A stretch of DNA of 52,803 bases from Methylophaga sp. (GTDB taxonomy: Bacteria > Pseudomonadota > Gammaproteobacteria > Nitrosococcales > Methylophagaceae). Positions 16,449 to 24,537 of this stretch are shown in pieces (the stretch's first letter is position 1; every line of letters starts with the position of its first letter). A program made the translations under genes and the position numbers. The notes beneath the pieces are model-generated. The model did no database searches. It saw only the letters and a list, made by a program, of their open reading frames with translations, and was not told where the DNA came from. The stretch is from positions 1-52,803 of the forward strand of contig NVVW01000019.1 in NCBI GenBank assembly GCA_002733505.1, given 5' to 3'.

Positions 16449-17954
16449 ATGAATGAATTTGTTACCTCTTCAGCTGAACCTGGTTATTTAGTGCCATTAG
16501 CATTGACTACGGCACCTTTTAACCCAACGGATGATCCCCGATTCTTTTTCAAAAGTGAGCAGATAGAGCAGCGCATTAATTTATTACTGCATTTAATTCG
16601 TGCTAGCGATAAAGTTGCATTGCTATTTGCTAAACAGGGCTTTGGTAAAAGTGCATTACTCATGCAATTGCAGTATTCCCTAGGGGATGATGTGCGGATC
16701 TGTCGTATTGATGTTGAGCCATCAACGGAGCCTACAGTACTACTATTGCATTGCTTGCGAACATTAGGTGTTGATGACCATGAAATACAATTAAGCGCTG
16801 ATCATTCGGAACTATTGAGGCAACGCTGTCAAAGCTTGCAAAACTTAAAGATTAAACCCTTATTGCTGATTGATGATGCCCACCAGTTGTCTGAAGAAAG
16901 TTTGGCTATGATATTGAATTGCTTGTCTTGGCAAGAAGATGAGCAGTTTCTACTACAGGCAGTATTAACGGCAAAACATACCATGCCGGAATTGAATACA
17001 ATTCATGGACGGATCCAACGCATCGATTATTTTCCTATTATCACAGAAACAGAGCTTATTGCATATCTTATGCATAGGTTAACTGCAGCAGGCTATCAAG
17101 GAGCGCTGCCATTCAAAGAAAAAATAGTAAGACATATTTTTAAGAAGTCGGCGGGCAATCTGGAATTAATTAATCAATTAGCCCATCAGCAATTATTAGG
17201 AATTAAATCTGTACAAGGGTTTAAAATATTTAATTTAACCACATGGTTTAAATGGCTAGGAGTTGGATTATTGGGTGTCTCGATTATATTATTATTAACT
17301 TTTCAAGATAACATAAATAAACTATTTTCACCGGAAGAAAATACCAAATTTGATCAATTATCTGAAGTCAGTCCTGAACCCTCGATAGCAATGGTTATTG
17401 CTGATAATAACACCAGTGAGATGGAGTCACTTGAAAAGTTACTACCAACAGAAGCAGGTATTGTTGAAGAGGAAAAGACAAATCTAAGTGCGGAGAAACA
17501 AGGACGGGAAGAGCTAGAAGCTCTGCTCGCTGAACTTCCTATTGCAGAACCTGAAGGCATCGTCAGCCAAGCAGAAGCTGAAAAAACAGCCGGTACAGAT
17601 ATTAAACAAATTGCTGAGGAAGCGCTTACTTCGCCTAAATTAAAAGAGAAGACTGCAACTGACAGTTCAGAGCAATGGGTATTGCAGCAGGACAGTAATT
17701 TTTATACCTTCCAGATGATGGGGTCATGGGACGAAGAAAAGGTGAACGATTTCATTGAAAAATATGAATTAACTGGCGATTTGGTCGTGTTCAAAAGTAA
17801 ACGTAGTGGTCGAATATGGTATGCCTTAATTTACGGTGTATTTGAAAGCAAAGAAATAGCACAGCAAGCAAGTAATACTTGGCCAGAGACATTGCAGTCT
17901 TTACCAAAGTGGCTGCGACAATTTGAGAGTGTGCAGCAACAAATTCAGAAATAA
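16449..17954 (+). CDS. damX: DamX-like AAA ATPase / SPOR-domain protein
   Basis: A 501-residue single-pass membrane protein with an N-terminal ExeA-type AAA ATPase domain (Walker A GFGKS at 64-68, Walker B LLLIDDAHQL), a membrane helix at about 270-287, an acidic Glu/Ala-rich linker, and a C-terminal SPOR domain (about 405-490) that binds denuded glycan strands at the septum. This matches DamX in domain order and in its place after aroKB. E. coli DamX has lost most ATPase motifs; here the Walker motifs look intact, as in many non-enteric species. The role is probably in cell division. Its 3' end overlaps the opposite-strand decarboxylase gene by ten bases. Confidence 0.85.
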   Translation: MNEFVTSSAEPGYLVPLALTTAPFNPTDDPRFFFKSEQIEQRINLLLHLIRASDKVALLFAKQGFGKSALLMQLQYSLGDDVRICRIDVEPSTEPTVLLLHCLRTLGVDDHEIQLSADHSELLRQRCQSLQNLKIKPLLLIDDAHQLSEESLAMILNCLSWQEDEQFLLQAVLTAKHTMPELNTIHGRIQRIDYFPIITETELIAYLMHRLTAAGYQGALPFKEKIVRHIFKKSAGNLELINQLAHQQLLGIKSVQGFKIFNLTTWFKWLGVGLLGVSIILLLTFQDNINKLFSPEENTKFDQLSEVSPEPSIAMVIADNNTSEMESLEKLLPTEAGIVEEEKTNLSAEKQGREELEALLAELPIAEPEGIVSQAEAEKTAGTDIKQIAEEALTSPKLKEKTATDSSEQWVLQQDSNFYTFQMMGSWDEEKVNDFIEKYELTGDLVVFKSKRSGRIWYALIYGVFESKEIAQQASNTWPETLQSLPKWLRQFESVQQQIQK

Positions 17955-19087
17955 CCTTCAAGTGCAGTGAAAAGCATTTTCGCCTCAGTTTTATCACTGG
18001 CGAAAACAGCTCGGTATACCGATTGTTGGTTAATTGTTGTCTTTGAGAAGATACCTTGTTGAATAAGCGCTGACAAATCACAGTGATCAGGCGGCCGAAA
18101 GCAGACTATGCCTGCTGGTGATGATAGCACCCACCAGTCTGTTTGTTGTTTGAGTGCACAGTAAAACTGTTCGGCTTGTTGTAGACGATGATTGAGCTGC
18201 TGAATTAGTTTCTTCTCACCTGATAACAGCAAGCTAAACCAAAGTGGTAAAAAAAGTTCTCCACCGTATGATCCTAATAAGCTTTGTTTTGGGGCTTGCA
18301 TTAAGTAATCAATACCAGAAGTAGGCTCTACTGGTTGCCGATAAAATAGCACACCACAAGGTCGAGGCTGTCCGAGGGCTTTATGTGGATCAAAGCTGAC
18401 AGAATCAGCTTCCTTTAACCCAGCAAGTAAATGTGATTTTGAGATCAGCATAAGTGCGCCTCCCCAAGCAGCATCAATATGACACCAGCTAGAAAATTGC
18501 TTGGCTAGCGCAATACAGGATGAAATAGAGTCAATAGCGCCGCATGATGATGTACCAGCAGTAGCTACAATGGCAACAGGAGCGTGTTGTTGGCAAGCTT
18601 GCTGTAAAGCCTTGATCGACATTTCACCCTGATCATTAGTAACGATACTTTTGAATTGTAACCCTAAAATATGACAGGCTTTAGCAATAGAGTAGTGTGC
18701 ATCCTGCGAGCCATACACAACAGTTAAATCGGTAGGCGAATGCTGCCTAGCGTACCATAGCGCCTCTAGATTGGCATAAGTACTGCCGTGGGTGAAGTGA
18801 CCATATTCATGTTGAAATAACGGGCAGAGCCAATCAATCAGTTGTTTCTCAATTTTGACTAACTGCGGGTAGAGTTCAGGGGAAAGTAGATTGCCGTTAT
18901 GCAGTCCCGATAATAATTGCCCTAATAATGCCGGTGGATCAAGGGAAGGTGTCATATGCGCTGCCCATGACTCACTGTGATGCAACTTACCTTCGATGAT
19001 TAACTTGTCAATGAACGTCTGTGCTTCGGAATATTCTGTATTATTCAGCTCAAGCAATGATTCAATCAGCGAGGTAAGTTGGCTCAT
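17945..19087 (-). CDS. mfnA: PLP-dependent decarboxylase, MfnA-like (tyrosine/aspartate type)
   Basis: The 380-residue fold-type I PLP enzyme belongs to the group II decarboxylases. The PLP lysine lies in SFDPHKALGQPRPCGVLFY, the family's DPHK motif, and the cofactor aspartate region is WCHIDAAWGG. It most resembles archaeal MfnA, which makes tyramine from tyrosine for methanofuran or beta-alanine from aspartate. The operon placement favours methanofuran: its ATG overlaps the stop of an MfnE-like kinase (ATGA), and mfnF, pabB and mfnD lie upstream. Substrate choice cannot be settled from sequence. Convergent with damX, with a 10-bp overlap of coding ends. Confidence 0.75.
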   Translation of the reverse strand: MSQLTSLIESLLELNNTEYSEAQTFIDKLIIEGKLHHSESWAAHMTPSLDPPALLGQLLSGLHNGNLLSPELYPQLVKIEKQLIDWLCPLFQHEYGHFTHGSTYANLEALWYARQHSPTDLTVVYGSQDAHYSIAKACHILGLQFKSIVTNDQGEMSIKALQQACQQHAPVAIVATAGTSSCGAIDSISSCIALAKQFSSWCHIDAAWGGALMLISKSHLLAGLKEADSVSFDPHKALGQPRPCGVLFYRQPVEPTSGIDYLMQAPKQSLLGSYGGELFLPLWFSLLLSGEKKLIQQLNHRLQQAEQFYCALKQQTDWWVLSSPAGIVCFRPPDHCDLSALIQQGIFSKTTINQQSVYRAVFASDKTEAKMLFTALEGYF

Positions 19088-19665
19088 GGTAAAGATAAAC
19101 TTGGCTGTTGTGAGAAAGAATCAAAGTTATTAGAACTTTTATAATGAAGTATTTTGGTATCGACTTTATTGTGAGCAAATATATCTGAAAAAGCGGGGTC
19201 AATGATTTGTTCTTGCATTAAGGAGGCAATAGATACCGTATCCGTTTGAGCGCGCTTAATTAACAATAAAGTTTTGGCCGTTAACTTAGATGCTAGCCAT
19301 AATGCAATAGTATCAGATGTTACAGACCAGCAGTGATCTAGGCTAGATTGTTGAAGCAAACTATCATCGGGTAGCCAGATAGAAAAGGATGATCTAACGC
19401 GGCTATTAGTCTCTATTAATTGAGCATTAGGCTGTATGTCTGCCAATAACAAGCCGAACTGTTTCATAGCAAGGAGCGCCATATGGTGAGCGGCTTTATC
19501 GCTTAACTTATAATGAGAATCTGCTAAACGAACTTGATCTGCAAAGGGGCCTCCCCCAGGAACTATAACGATAGGGACTTGTTTTGAATAATTCACTAGC
19601 GTTTGCATCCAAGAGCTTAATTCTGGCGTACCAAATAAGCTACCACCTAATTTGACGATAATCAT
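19084..19665 (-). CDS. mfnE: amino-acid-kinase family protein, MfnE-like
   Basis: The 193-residue protein shows the amino acid kinase fold: MIIVKLGGSL at the N-terminus and VIVPGGGPFADQVR. In archaea, MfnE phosphorylates (5-aminomethylfuran-3-yl)methyl phosphate to the diphosphate used by MfnF. Length and neighbours (mfnA, pabB, mfnF, mfnD) fit that role. It overlaps pabB upstream and mfnA downstream by four bases each. Short amino-acid kinases of this type are known in methylotroph H4MPT gene islands, but direct evidence for the reaction comes from archaea. Confidence 0.72.
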   Translation of the reverse strand: MIIVKLGGSLFGTPELSSWMQTLVNYSKQVPIVIVPGGGPFADQVRLADSHYKLSDKAAHHMALLAMKQFGLLLADIQPNAQLIETNSRVRSSFSIWLPDDSLLQQSSLDHCWSVTSDTIALWLASKLTAKTLLLIKRAQTDTVSIASLMQEQIIDPAFSDIFAHNKVDTKILHYKSSNNFDSFSQQPSLSLP

Positions 19666-21050
19666 GGTGAAAGCTGTTTGATGATCTTAAGTATAGCGGC
19701 GGCTTTATCATCTATTTCTTGATATTCAGCATCTGCCTCTGAGTCAGCGACAATACCGCCGCCCGCCCAAAATCGTAGCCTATTTTGGCTATACACTAAA
19801 GTACGAATGGTAATATTACTGTCCATTTTGCCATCAAAACCAATATAGGCGATACTGCCACAATAAATGCCGCGCTGATGTGGTTCAAGTTCTTCAATAA
19901 TTTCCATTGCTCGTAATTTAGGCGCGCCTGTTATGGAGCCGCCGGGGAAGCACGCACGCAATAGTGAAACGGCATCATGACCCTCTGCTAAGGTGCCAGT
20001 AATAGTGCTTACCAAATGATGCACTGTGGCGAAAGATTCTAGCTCAAAAGGTTTAGGTACGTTTATTGAGCCGGGTTCACATACCTTGCCTAAATCATTA
20101 CGTAGTAAGTCAACAATCATTAAGTTCTCAGCACGATCTTTTAGGCTTGATTGTAATTCATCAGCGAGCGCCTTATCTCGTTTTGGATCGTCTAAATCTC
20201 GCGGTCGAGTGCCTTTGATAGGCTTTGTTTCAACGTGTGTGCCGTTGACTTTTAGTAGCCGTTCCGGCGATGAACTCAGTACCGTTACATGAGGTGTTGA
20301 AAAATAGGCTGAAAACGGTGCGGGATTTTGTTTGCGTAATAGTTGGTAAGCCGCCCAAGGGTCGCCTTGTGCATCGACTTCAAAGCGTTTAGCTAAATTA
20401 ATCTGATAGCAGTCACCCTCACGAATGTAATGCTGAATTTTGTCAAAGGCTTGTTGATAGTGGGGGCGATCAAAGTTTTGGCGCAAGGGGCTGATGACTT
20501 GGAATTCTGTTTGTTCAGCAGGTAATACAGCTTGCTGAAGTTTGCTCACTAATTCATCCCAAATAGAGTGAGTATTAGCATTTAACCCATAACTAACCAG
20601 CCAACATTTTTGAAGTTTGTGATCACTTACTATCGCCCAATCATATATACCAATAGCCATGCTTGGTATATGCTCAGCATCTTGAGCCAGTTCAGGCAAT
20701 ATTTCCAAGCGACGACCTAGATCATACGCAAAATAGCCTAGCGCACCTCCACAAAAAGGTAAATCTGATTTCTGAGTGGGCTGATATTGCTGCAGAATAT
20801 TATGCAACAAATAAAAGGGGTCGTTGCTTGATAGTTGAGTTTCACCTGAGTTGTACGTGATTAGGGTGTTATCCCCGAGCGTCATCAGAGTGATAAAAGG
20901 ATCAGCGGTTTGAATATCAAAGCGAGCATCAACATGTTGTTTATTACCGCTATCAAGAAAAATGGGCCACTGTTTGGTGCGGATGGCTTCAAAATAAATT
21001 TCACTATCACTGTGGTAGGGTAGTTCGGTACAAAGTGGTGGCAGAGTCAT
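19662..21050 (-). CDS. pabB: aminodeoxychorismate synthase component I
   Basis: PabB aminates chorismate to 4-amino-4-deoxychorismate, leading to p-aminobenzoate for folate and for H4MPT. The 462-residue protein has the chorismate-binding motifs PIKGTRPRD (lysine as in PabB, where anthranilate synthase has alanine), DLLRNDLGKVCEPG and GGSITGAPKLRAMEIIEEL. Its location inside the mfn operon, nine bases after mfnF and overlapping mfnE, points to dedicated supply of the arylamine for the C1 carrier. No pabA or pabC is visible nearby. Confidence 0.92.
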   Translation of the reverse strand: MTLPPLCTELPYHSDSEIYFEAIRTKQWPIFLDSGNKQHVDARFDIQTADPFITLMTLGDNTLITYNSGETQLSSNDPFYLLHNILQQYQPTQKSDLPFCGGALGYFAYDLGRRLEILPELAQDAEHIPSMAIGIYDWAIVSDHKLQKCWLVSYGLNANTHSIWDELVSKLQQAVLPAEQTEFQVISPLRQNFDRPHYQQAFDKIQHYIREGDCYQINLAKRFEVDAQGDPWAAYQLLRKQNPAPFSAYFSTPHVTVLSSSPERLLKVNGTHVETKPIKGTRPRDLDDPKRDKALADELQSSLKDRAENLMIVDLLRNDLGKVCEPGSINVPKPFELESFATVHHLVSTITGTLAEGHDAVSLLRACFPGGSITGAPKLRAMEIIEELEPHQRGIYCGSIAYIGFDGKMDSNITIRTLVYSQNRLRFWAGGGIVADSEADAEYQEIDDKAAAILKIIKQLSP

Positions 21051-21059
21051 AATGCTATT

Positions 21060-22088
21060 TTACGTCAACTGTTGTCGTGCTAAAAGCGCAACTGCAACAG
21101 CAGCTGCATGATCGGATGCTTCCGTATGTGGAATAGCAATAAGAACATCAAGATCTTGATAAGGTCGCCCAAGTCGTTGAGCACACATTTTAATAATAAA
21201 ACGTCCTACTCCTGCCCCAATAATGGGTGCATTTGCAGGGAGTGTTTTGTGTGATGAAATAACATGAAGAATAGCATTGATAATGAGATGACATTGTTGC
21301 TCTGCAAACCATTGTGCCAGTTGTTGCCATGGTTGTAGTTGCGTTTGAACAGCATCAGTACCGAGCAAGTGAGCGATTCTACTTGCACAATACTGAGCGT
21401 TCCAAGGCTTGTTATTGGCACTGCTATCTTGAATTGACTTAGGGTTTAACTTATCTAGTAACACCCAGCAATCTCCAGTTGTGGCAAATACTTCTGCTGC
21501 TAAACCCACTAATTCACCATCAAAAGGTGCAGATTGGCAAAGTGAAATAAGAGGTGTGCGAATAGCGCCAGTATAAAGTAGCTCTCGGCTAGTTTGCCGT
21601 TCTAAATCATTGAAGCCGCGCGGGCTTTCTTTGCCATTTATTAAGGCAATAATGTCACATGTTGTGCTGCCTATATCAATAAAAAGTCCATCCTGTTGAT
21701 GCGCTGCTGCAATGCTAGCGCTAGCTTGCCAGTTACGCGATGCAACCATCTGCCATTGCTGCGTTGCTTGTTCAATATTAAGCCAGCCTGCTTGAGCACC
21801 ATACACTTTTATATTTTCAGTTTTTATGTACCTAGCAACACAGTTTAGGATCTCAGCCACACCAGATTGGCGATCAGCAAAAATATCAACTAATTCACCG
21901 GTCATGGTGATTGCCGTGAGATCATGCTGGCTATCAAGTTTTGCCAAGATGGTTTCAATGGCTTGTTCTAAAGATTCAATACCCTGCCAAAGTGGACATG
22001 GAATCTGAATAATTTGGAAATTATTACCCTGATCATCACAGCGAGCAACCTTGAGATGCGCGCCGCCAATGTCCCAACCACTAATCAT
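21060..22088 (-). CDS. mfnF: hydantoinase/oxoprolinase-fold protein, MfnF-like
   Basis: The 342-residue protein of the ASKHA (hydantoinase A) fold starts MISGWDIGGAHLKVARCD and has a second phosphate loop, GLFIDIGSTTCDIIALI. It matches the family long annotated as an H4MPT-linked C1 transfer pathway protein. In archaea the homologue MfnF joins the furan-methylamine diphosphate to glutamyl-tyramine. It overlaps mfnD by four bases upstream and is nine bases from pabB. Recognition of the family is firm; the exact bacterial reaction is inferred. Confidence 0.78.
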   Translation of the reverse strand: MISGWDIGGAHLKVARCDDQGNNFQIIQIPCPLWQGIESLEQAIETILAKLDSQHDLTAITMTGELVDIFADRQSGVAEILNCVARYIKTENIKVYGAQAGWLNIEQATQQWQMVASRNWQASASIAAAHQQDGLFIDIGSTTCDIIALINGKESPRGFNDLERQTSRELLYTGAIRTPLISLCQSAPFDGELVGLAAEVFATTGDCWVLLDKLNPKSIQDSSANNKPWNAQYCASRIAHLLGTDAVQTQLQPWQQLAQWFAEQQCHLIINAILHVISSHKTLPANAPIIGAGVGRFIIKMCAQRLGRPYQDLDVLIAIPHTEASDHAAAVAVALLARQQLT

Positions 22089-23101
22089 AGTTGTACTCCA
22101 ACTGGATGACGTTGTAACGGCGTAGTTAAGGGTAATTTATTTTTTTCGATCATTGATAATAAAAGTTCAGCAGGATTGTGTGTTAATGAATTAGCTAAGC
22201 CGACATACGAACTGGTGAGCCGTGGGTTAATATCGACAACAAGGATAGCATTTTCGGTCACAATAAGATCAATACCTATAAAGCCCCATAAACCAGCAAT
22301 TGCCTGATAAACACGCATGGCAATATGTGAAGCATCAGAAAAGTTTAAGATATTTTCGTCGACACCGTTTACAGTGGAACCAGAAAAAAAGAGCTGATTA
22401 TTTTTATTTTTGATGTGCTGCTGGTTAATCGCAAGCACCATACAGTCATCATCTGAGCATAATAGATTTAAACTGATGTGATGACCTTCTATATAAGGCT
22501 GGATGATCAGCGTATCAAGCGCTGTTGATTGTGTAGCTAGCCACATTTCTAAGCCACCGGCATAGGGGAAATATAAAGTATCTACACAGCCAGCGCCATC
22601 TCTAGGTTTAACAATATAACCTGTGCTAGATGTAAGATTGTGATGTGACCAGTCACTGGCAAGGAATGTTTGAGGGCTAGCTATTTTATGGTGTATTAAA
22701 TGTTGGTAACAACGATATTTATCACCGCATAATTTAGACGAGTGGGGTTGGCTAGCTAAAAGTTGCTTATTATTATCTAGCGCAGACTGTTGAATTGTAC
22801 AGAGTGTATTGTCCGTTTCAGGGGCGATGGGCAACACCGCATCAGCCTCATTGAGTGCAAGCGCATAATAGTGCTGAAAATCCTCGTAAGAGTGAATAAT
22901 GTGGCACTGATGATAGTTGGTAATAGTAGCAAGTGGAAGAAGGCGATAATCACGAAGCACAATAAGCTCAATATTGGGCAATTGAAATAAATCATTTATT
23001 AATGCAACCAGCATATTATTGCCTTCATGCGATAAACTAGTAGGCAGTGACTCATTAATGAGTGCGCCACTAGTAATATGTTCATAAACAAATAATTTCA
23101 T
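22085..23101 (-). CDS. mfnD: ATP-grasp ligase, MfnD-like (tyramine-glutamate ligase)
   Basis: The 338-residue ATP-grasp protein starts MKLFVYEHITSGAL; the central YIVKPRDGAGC and the C-terminal AILVVDINPRLTSSYVGL carry the ATP and Mg ligands. It matches the ATP-grasp gene of methylotroph H4MPT islands and archaeal MfnD, which couples glutamate to tyramine in methanofuran synthesis. First gene of the five-gene - strand operon; only about 30 bases separate it from the divergent HisA-like gene, so the two starts must share a very compact promoter region. Confidence 0.75.
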   Translation of the reverse strand: MKLFVYEHITSGALINESLPTSLSHEGNNMLVALINDLFQLPNIELIVLRDYRLLPLATITNYHQCHIIHSYEDFQHYYALALNEADAVLPIAPETDNTLCTIQQSALDNNKQLLASQPHSSKLCGDKYRCYQHLIHHKIASPQTFLASDWSHHNLTSSTGYIVKPRDGAGCVDTLYFPYAGGLEMWLATQSTALDTLIIQPYIEGHHISLNLLCSDDDCMVLAINQQHIKNKNNQLFFSGSTVNGVDENILNFSDASHIAMRVYQAIAGLWGFIGIDLIVTENAILVVDINPRLTSSYVGLANSLTHNPAELLLSMIEKNKLPLTTPLQRHPVGVQL

Positions 23102-23131
23102 TTAGCTGGAATTAACCGAGGTTTGTTTAAA

Positions 23132-23827
23132 ATGGAAATTATACCTGTCATTGATATTATGGGGGGAAAGGTTGTGCGTGCCAGCGGCGGGGATCGTGAG
23201 CATTACCCCTTATTACAGTCACAATTAACAAACAGTTGTGAGCCTAAACAGCTTATTAGCGATCTACTTGAGTGGTATCCATTCACCAAAATTTATATTG
23301 CCGACTTAGATGCAATAGCTAATCAAAGCAGCAACCATGCTTTATATAAAAGTATCACGCAAAAATTCCCCGAGGTAAATTTCTGGCTTGATGTTGGTAT
23401 TAGAACGCAGCAATGCTGGCAAAAGTTTAGTGATTACCCAACCGTTAGCCCTGTTATAGGCAGTGAAACACTTATTGATAGTGAGTGGTTACTTAACGAT
23501 AAAGTTAGAGAAGGCAGTCTATTGTCATTAGACTTTAAAAAAGGTAGTTTTTTGGGGCTGCCACAGCTATTGCAGCAAACGGATTTATGGACAGCGCGGG
23601 TAATAGTGATGGATCTGGATAGTGTAGGTGAAAAATCCGGATCTGATCTGGACAAGATCTTAGCACTTAAACAGCGGGCGTTACATAGCCAACTCATTGC
23701 TGCTGGCGGAATAAAAGGCAGACAGGATTTAATGAGACTAGAAAATAGCGGAATAAAACATGCTTTAGTAGCGAGCGCACTGCATGACGGAACACTCACC
23801 AACAGTGAAATTGAACAGATAGGATGA
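23132..23827 (+). CDS. HisA-like TIM-barrel protein of the C1-carrier region
   Basis: A 231-residue (beta/alpha)8 protein related to HisA/HisF. The N-terminal IIPVIDIMGGKVVRASGG keeps the HisA catalytic Asp (D8), and LLSLDFKKGSF keeps the second (D134); phosphate-binding loops IAAGGIKGRQDL and ALVASALHDG are visible. No other histidine gene is nearby, and the gene lies between the mfn operon and fae, so a role in H4MPT or furan cofactor synthesis is likelier than histidine synthesis. It is not MfnB, which is a different family. The ATG at 23132 with GAGG at 23118-23121 is preferred to a TTG at 23123. Confidence 0.75.
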   Translation: MEIIPVIDIMGGKVVRASGGDREHYPLLQSQLTNSCEPKQLISDLLEWYPFTKIYIADLDAIANQSSNHALYKSITQKFPEVNFWLDVGIRTQQCWQKFSDYPTVSPVIGSETLIDSEWLLNDKVREGSLLSLDFKKGSFLGLPQLLQQTDLWTARVIVMDLDSVGEKSGSDLDKILALKQRALHSQLIAAGGIKGRQDLMRLENSGIKHALVASALHDGTLTNSEIEQIG

Positions 23828-23857
23828 TCCTGCTCCTTTTCAAAAGGAGCAGGATCA
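23825..23857. terminator. perfect 16-bp hairpin between convergent HisA-like and fae genes
   Basis: The arms 23825-23840 and 23842-23857 are exact reverse complements around a single base. The hairpin begins at the TGA of the HisA-like gene and ends 15 bases before the fae stop. It can stop transcripts from both sides. The following T content is weak, so termination efficiency is uncertain. Confidence 0.7.
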
Positions 23858-23871
23858 CACTTTAAACATGC

Positions 23872-24390
23872 TTAGTGAGCAGCGAAAGGATGCTCACTAG
23901 TTTTGTATTGTGCTACAACATCAGCCGGTTTTGGCTCACGCGCTACAGCACGTTTGATTGATTCTTTAACAGCACGGTAATTCCAATCTTGGATCTTCTG
24001 ATCGCTATCCGCAGTGGGAGAGATGAAAACACCCACACAGATAAAGCAATCATCCGCTTCAGCCATTGGGATTGTGCCATCTTCAACACATTCAGCAACA
24101 GCCATAGCCACGCCACGTTGTGCCGGACCAAACATTTGAATGGCTTGCTTCATGTTTTTGATAGTAACTTTGTTAAACATTACTGTCGCTGGTTTAACCA
24201 TTAAGTTAGGTGCAACAACGGCTAATAAACCGTTAACACCTGCTTTTTGGTCTGTCATAGTGCGGCAAAATGCATCTTCTGCTGCACTACCACGAGGGCC
24301 CATAAGTAAATCAATATGAGCAACGTTGTCTAGGTCACCATCTTCAATGACTAAAGATTCACCTACTAATACGCGATCGATAACTGGCAT
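23872..24390 (-). CDS. fae: formaldehyde-activating enzyme
   Basis: Fae condenses formaldehyde with H4MPT to methylene-H4MPT in the cytoplasm, the entry step of the H4MPT oxidation route in methylotrophs. The 172-residue product has the conserved NVAHIDLLMGPRGSAAE (active-site His25), VAPNLMVKPATVMFNKVTI and MFGPAQRGVAMAV. The ATG at 24390 is chosen since AGGA lies nine bases upstream and it matches known Fae N-termini; an upstream in-frame TTG at 24432 would add 14 residues. It is the last gene of the mch-mptN-citG-like-fae run. Confidence 0.96.
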   Translation of the reverse strand: MPVIDRVLVGESLVIEDGDLDNVAHIDLLMGPRGSAAEDAFCRTMTDQKAGVNGLLAVVAPNLMVKPATVMFNKVTIKNMKQAIQMFGPAQRGVAMAVAECVEDGTIPMAEADDCFICVGVFISPTADSDQKIQDWNYRAVKESIKRAVAREPKPADVVAQYKTSEHPFAAH

Positions 24391-24438
24391 AGTATTTATT
24401 CCTGTTCCAAAAATATTATTAAAAAGACTCAAATTTTC

Positions 24439-24460
24439 CTCTCCACAAAATTGCGGAGAG
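24439..24460 (-). promoter_or_regulatory. hairpin in the fae leader
   Basis: CTCTCCACAA (24439-24448) and TTGCGGAGAG (24451-24460) pair nearly perfectly, with one G-T pair, about 50 bases upstream of the fae ATG on the transcribed strand. It may stabilise the mRNA or mark a processing site for separate fae expression. The 147-base gap upstream of fae is the largest within this gene run. Confidence 0.4.
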
Positions 24461-24537
24461 CGTATACGTATTCAAGGAACGTATGACCTGCTTAACACAT
24501 TTAGCGATAATCCGCATTAGGGTGTTAAAATTCTGCT

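Noticed and set aside
23434..23802. A 122-residue frame antisense to the HisA-like gene
   Set aside because: Serine- and leucine-rich shadow without a start signal; the HisA-like frame keeps catalytic residues.
23132..23827. Reading the HisA-like gene as true hisA or as mfnB
   Set aside because: No histidine genes are nearby, and MfnB belongs to another TIM-barrel family with a different N-terminus. The gene was left without a symbol.
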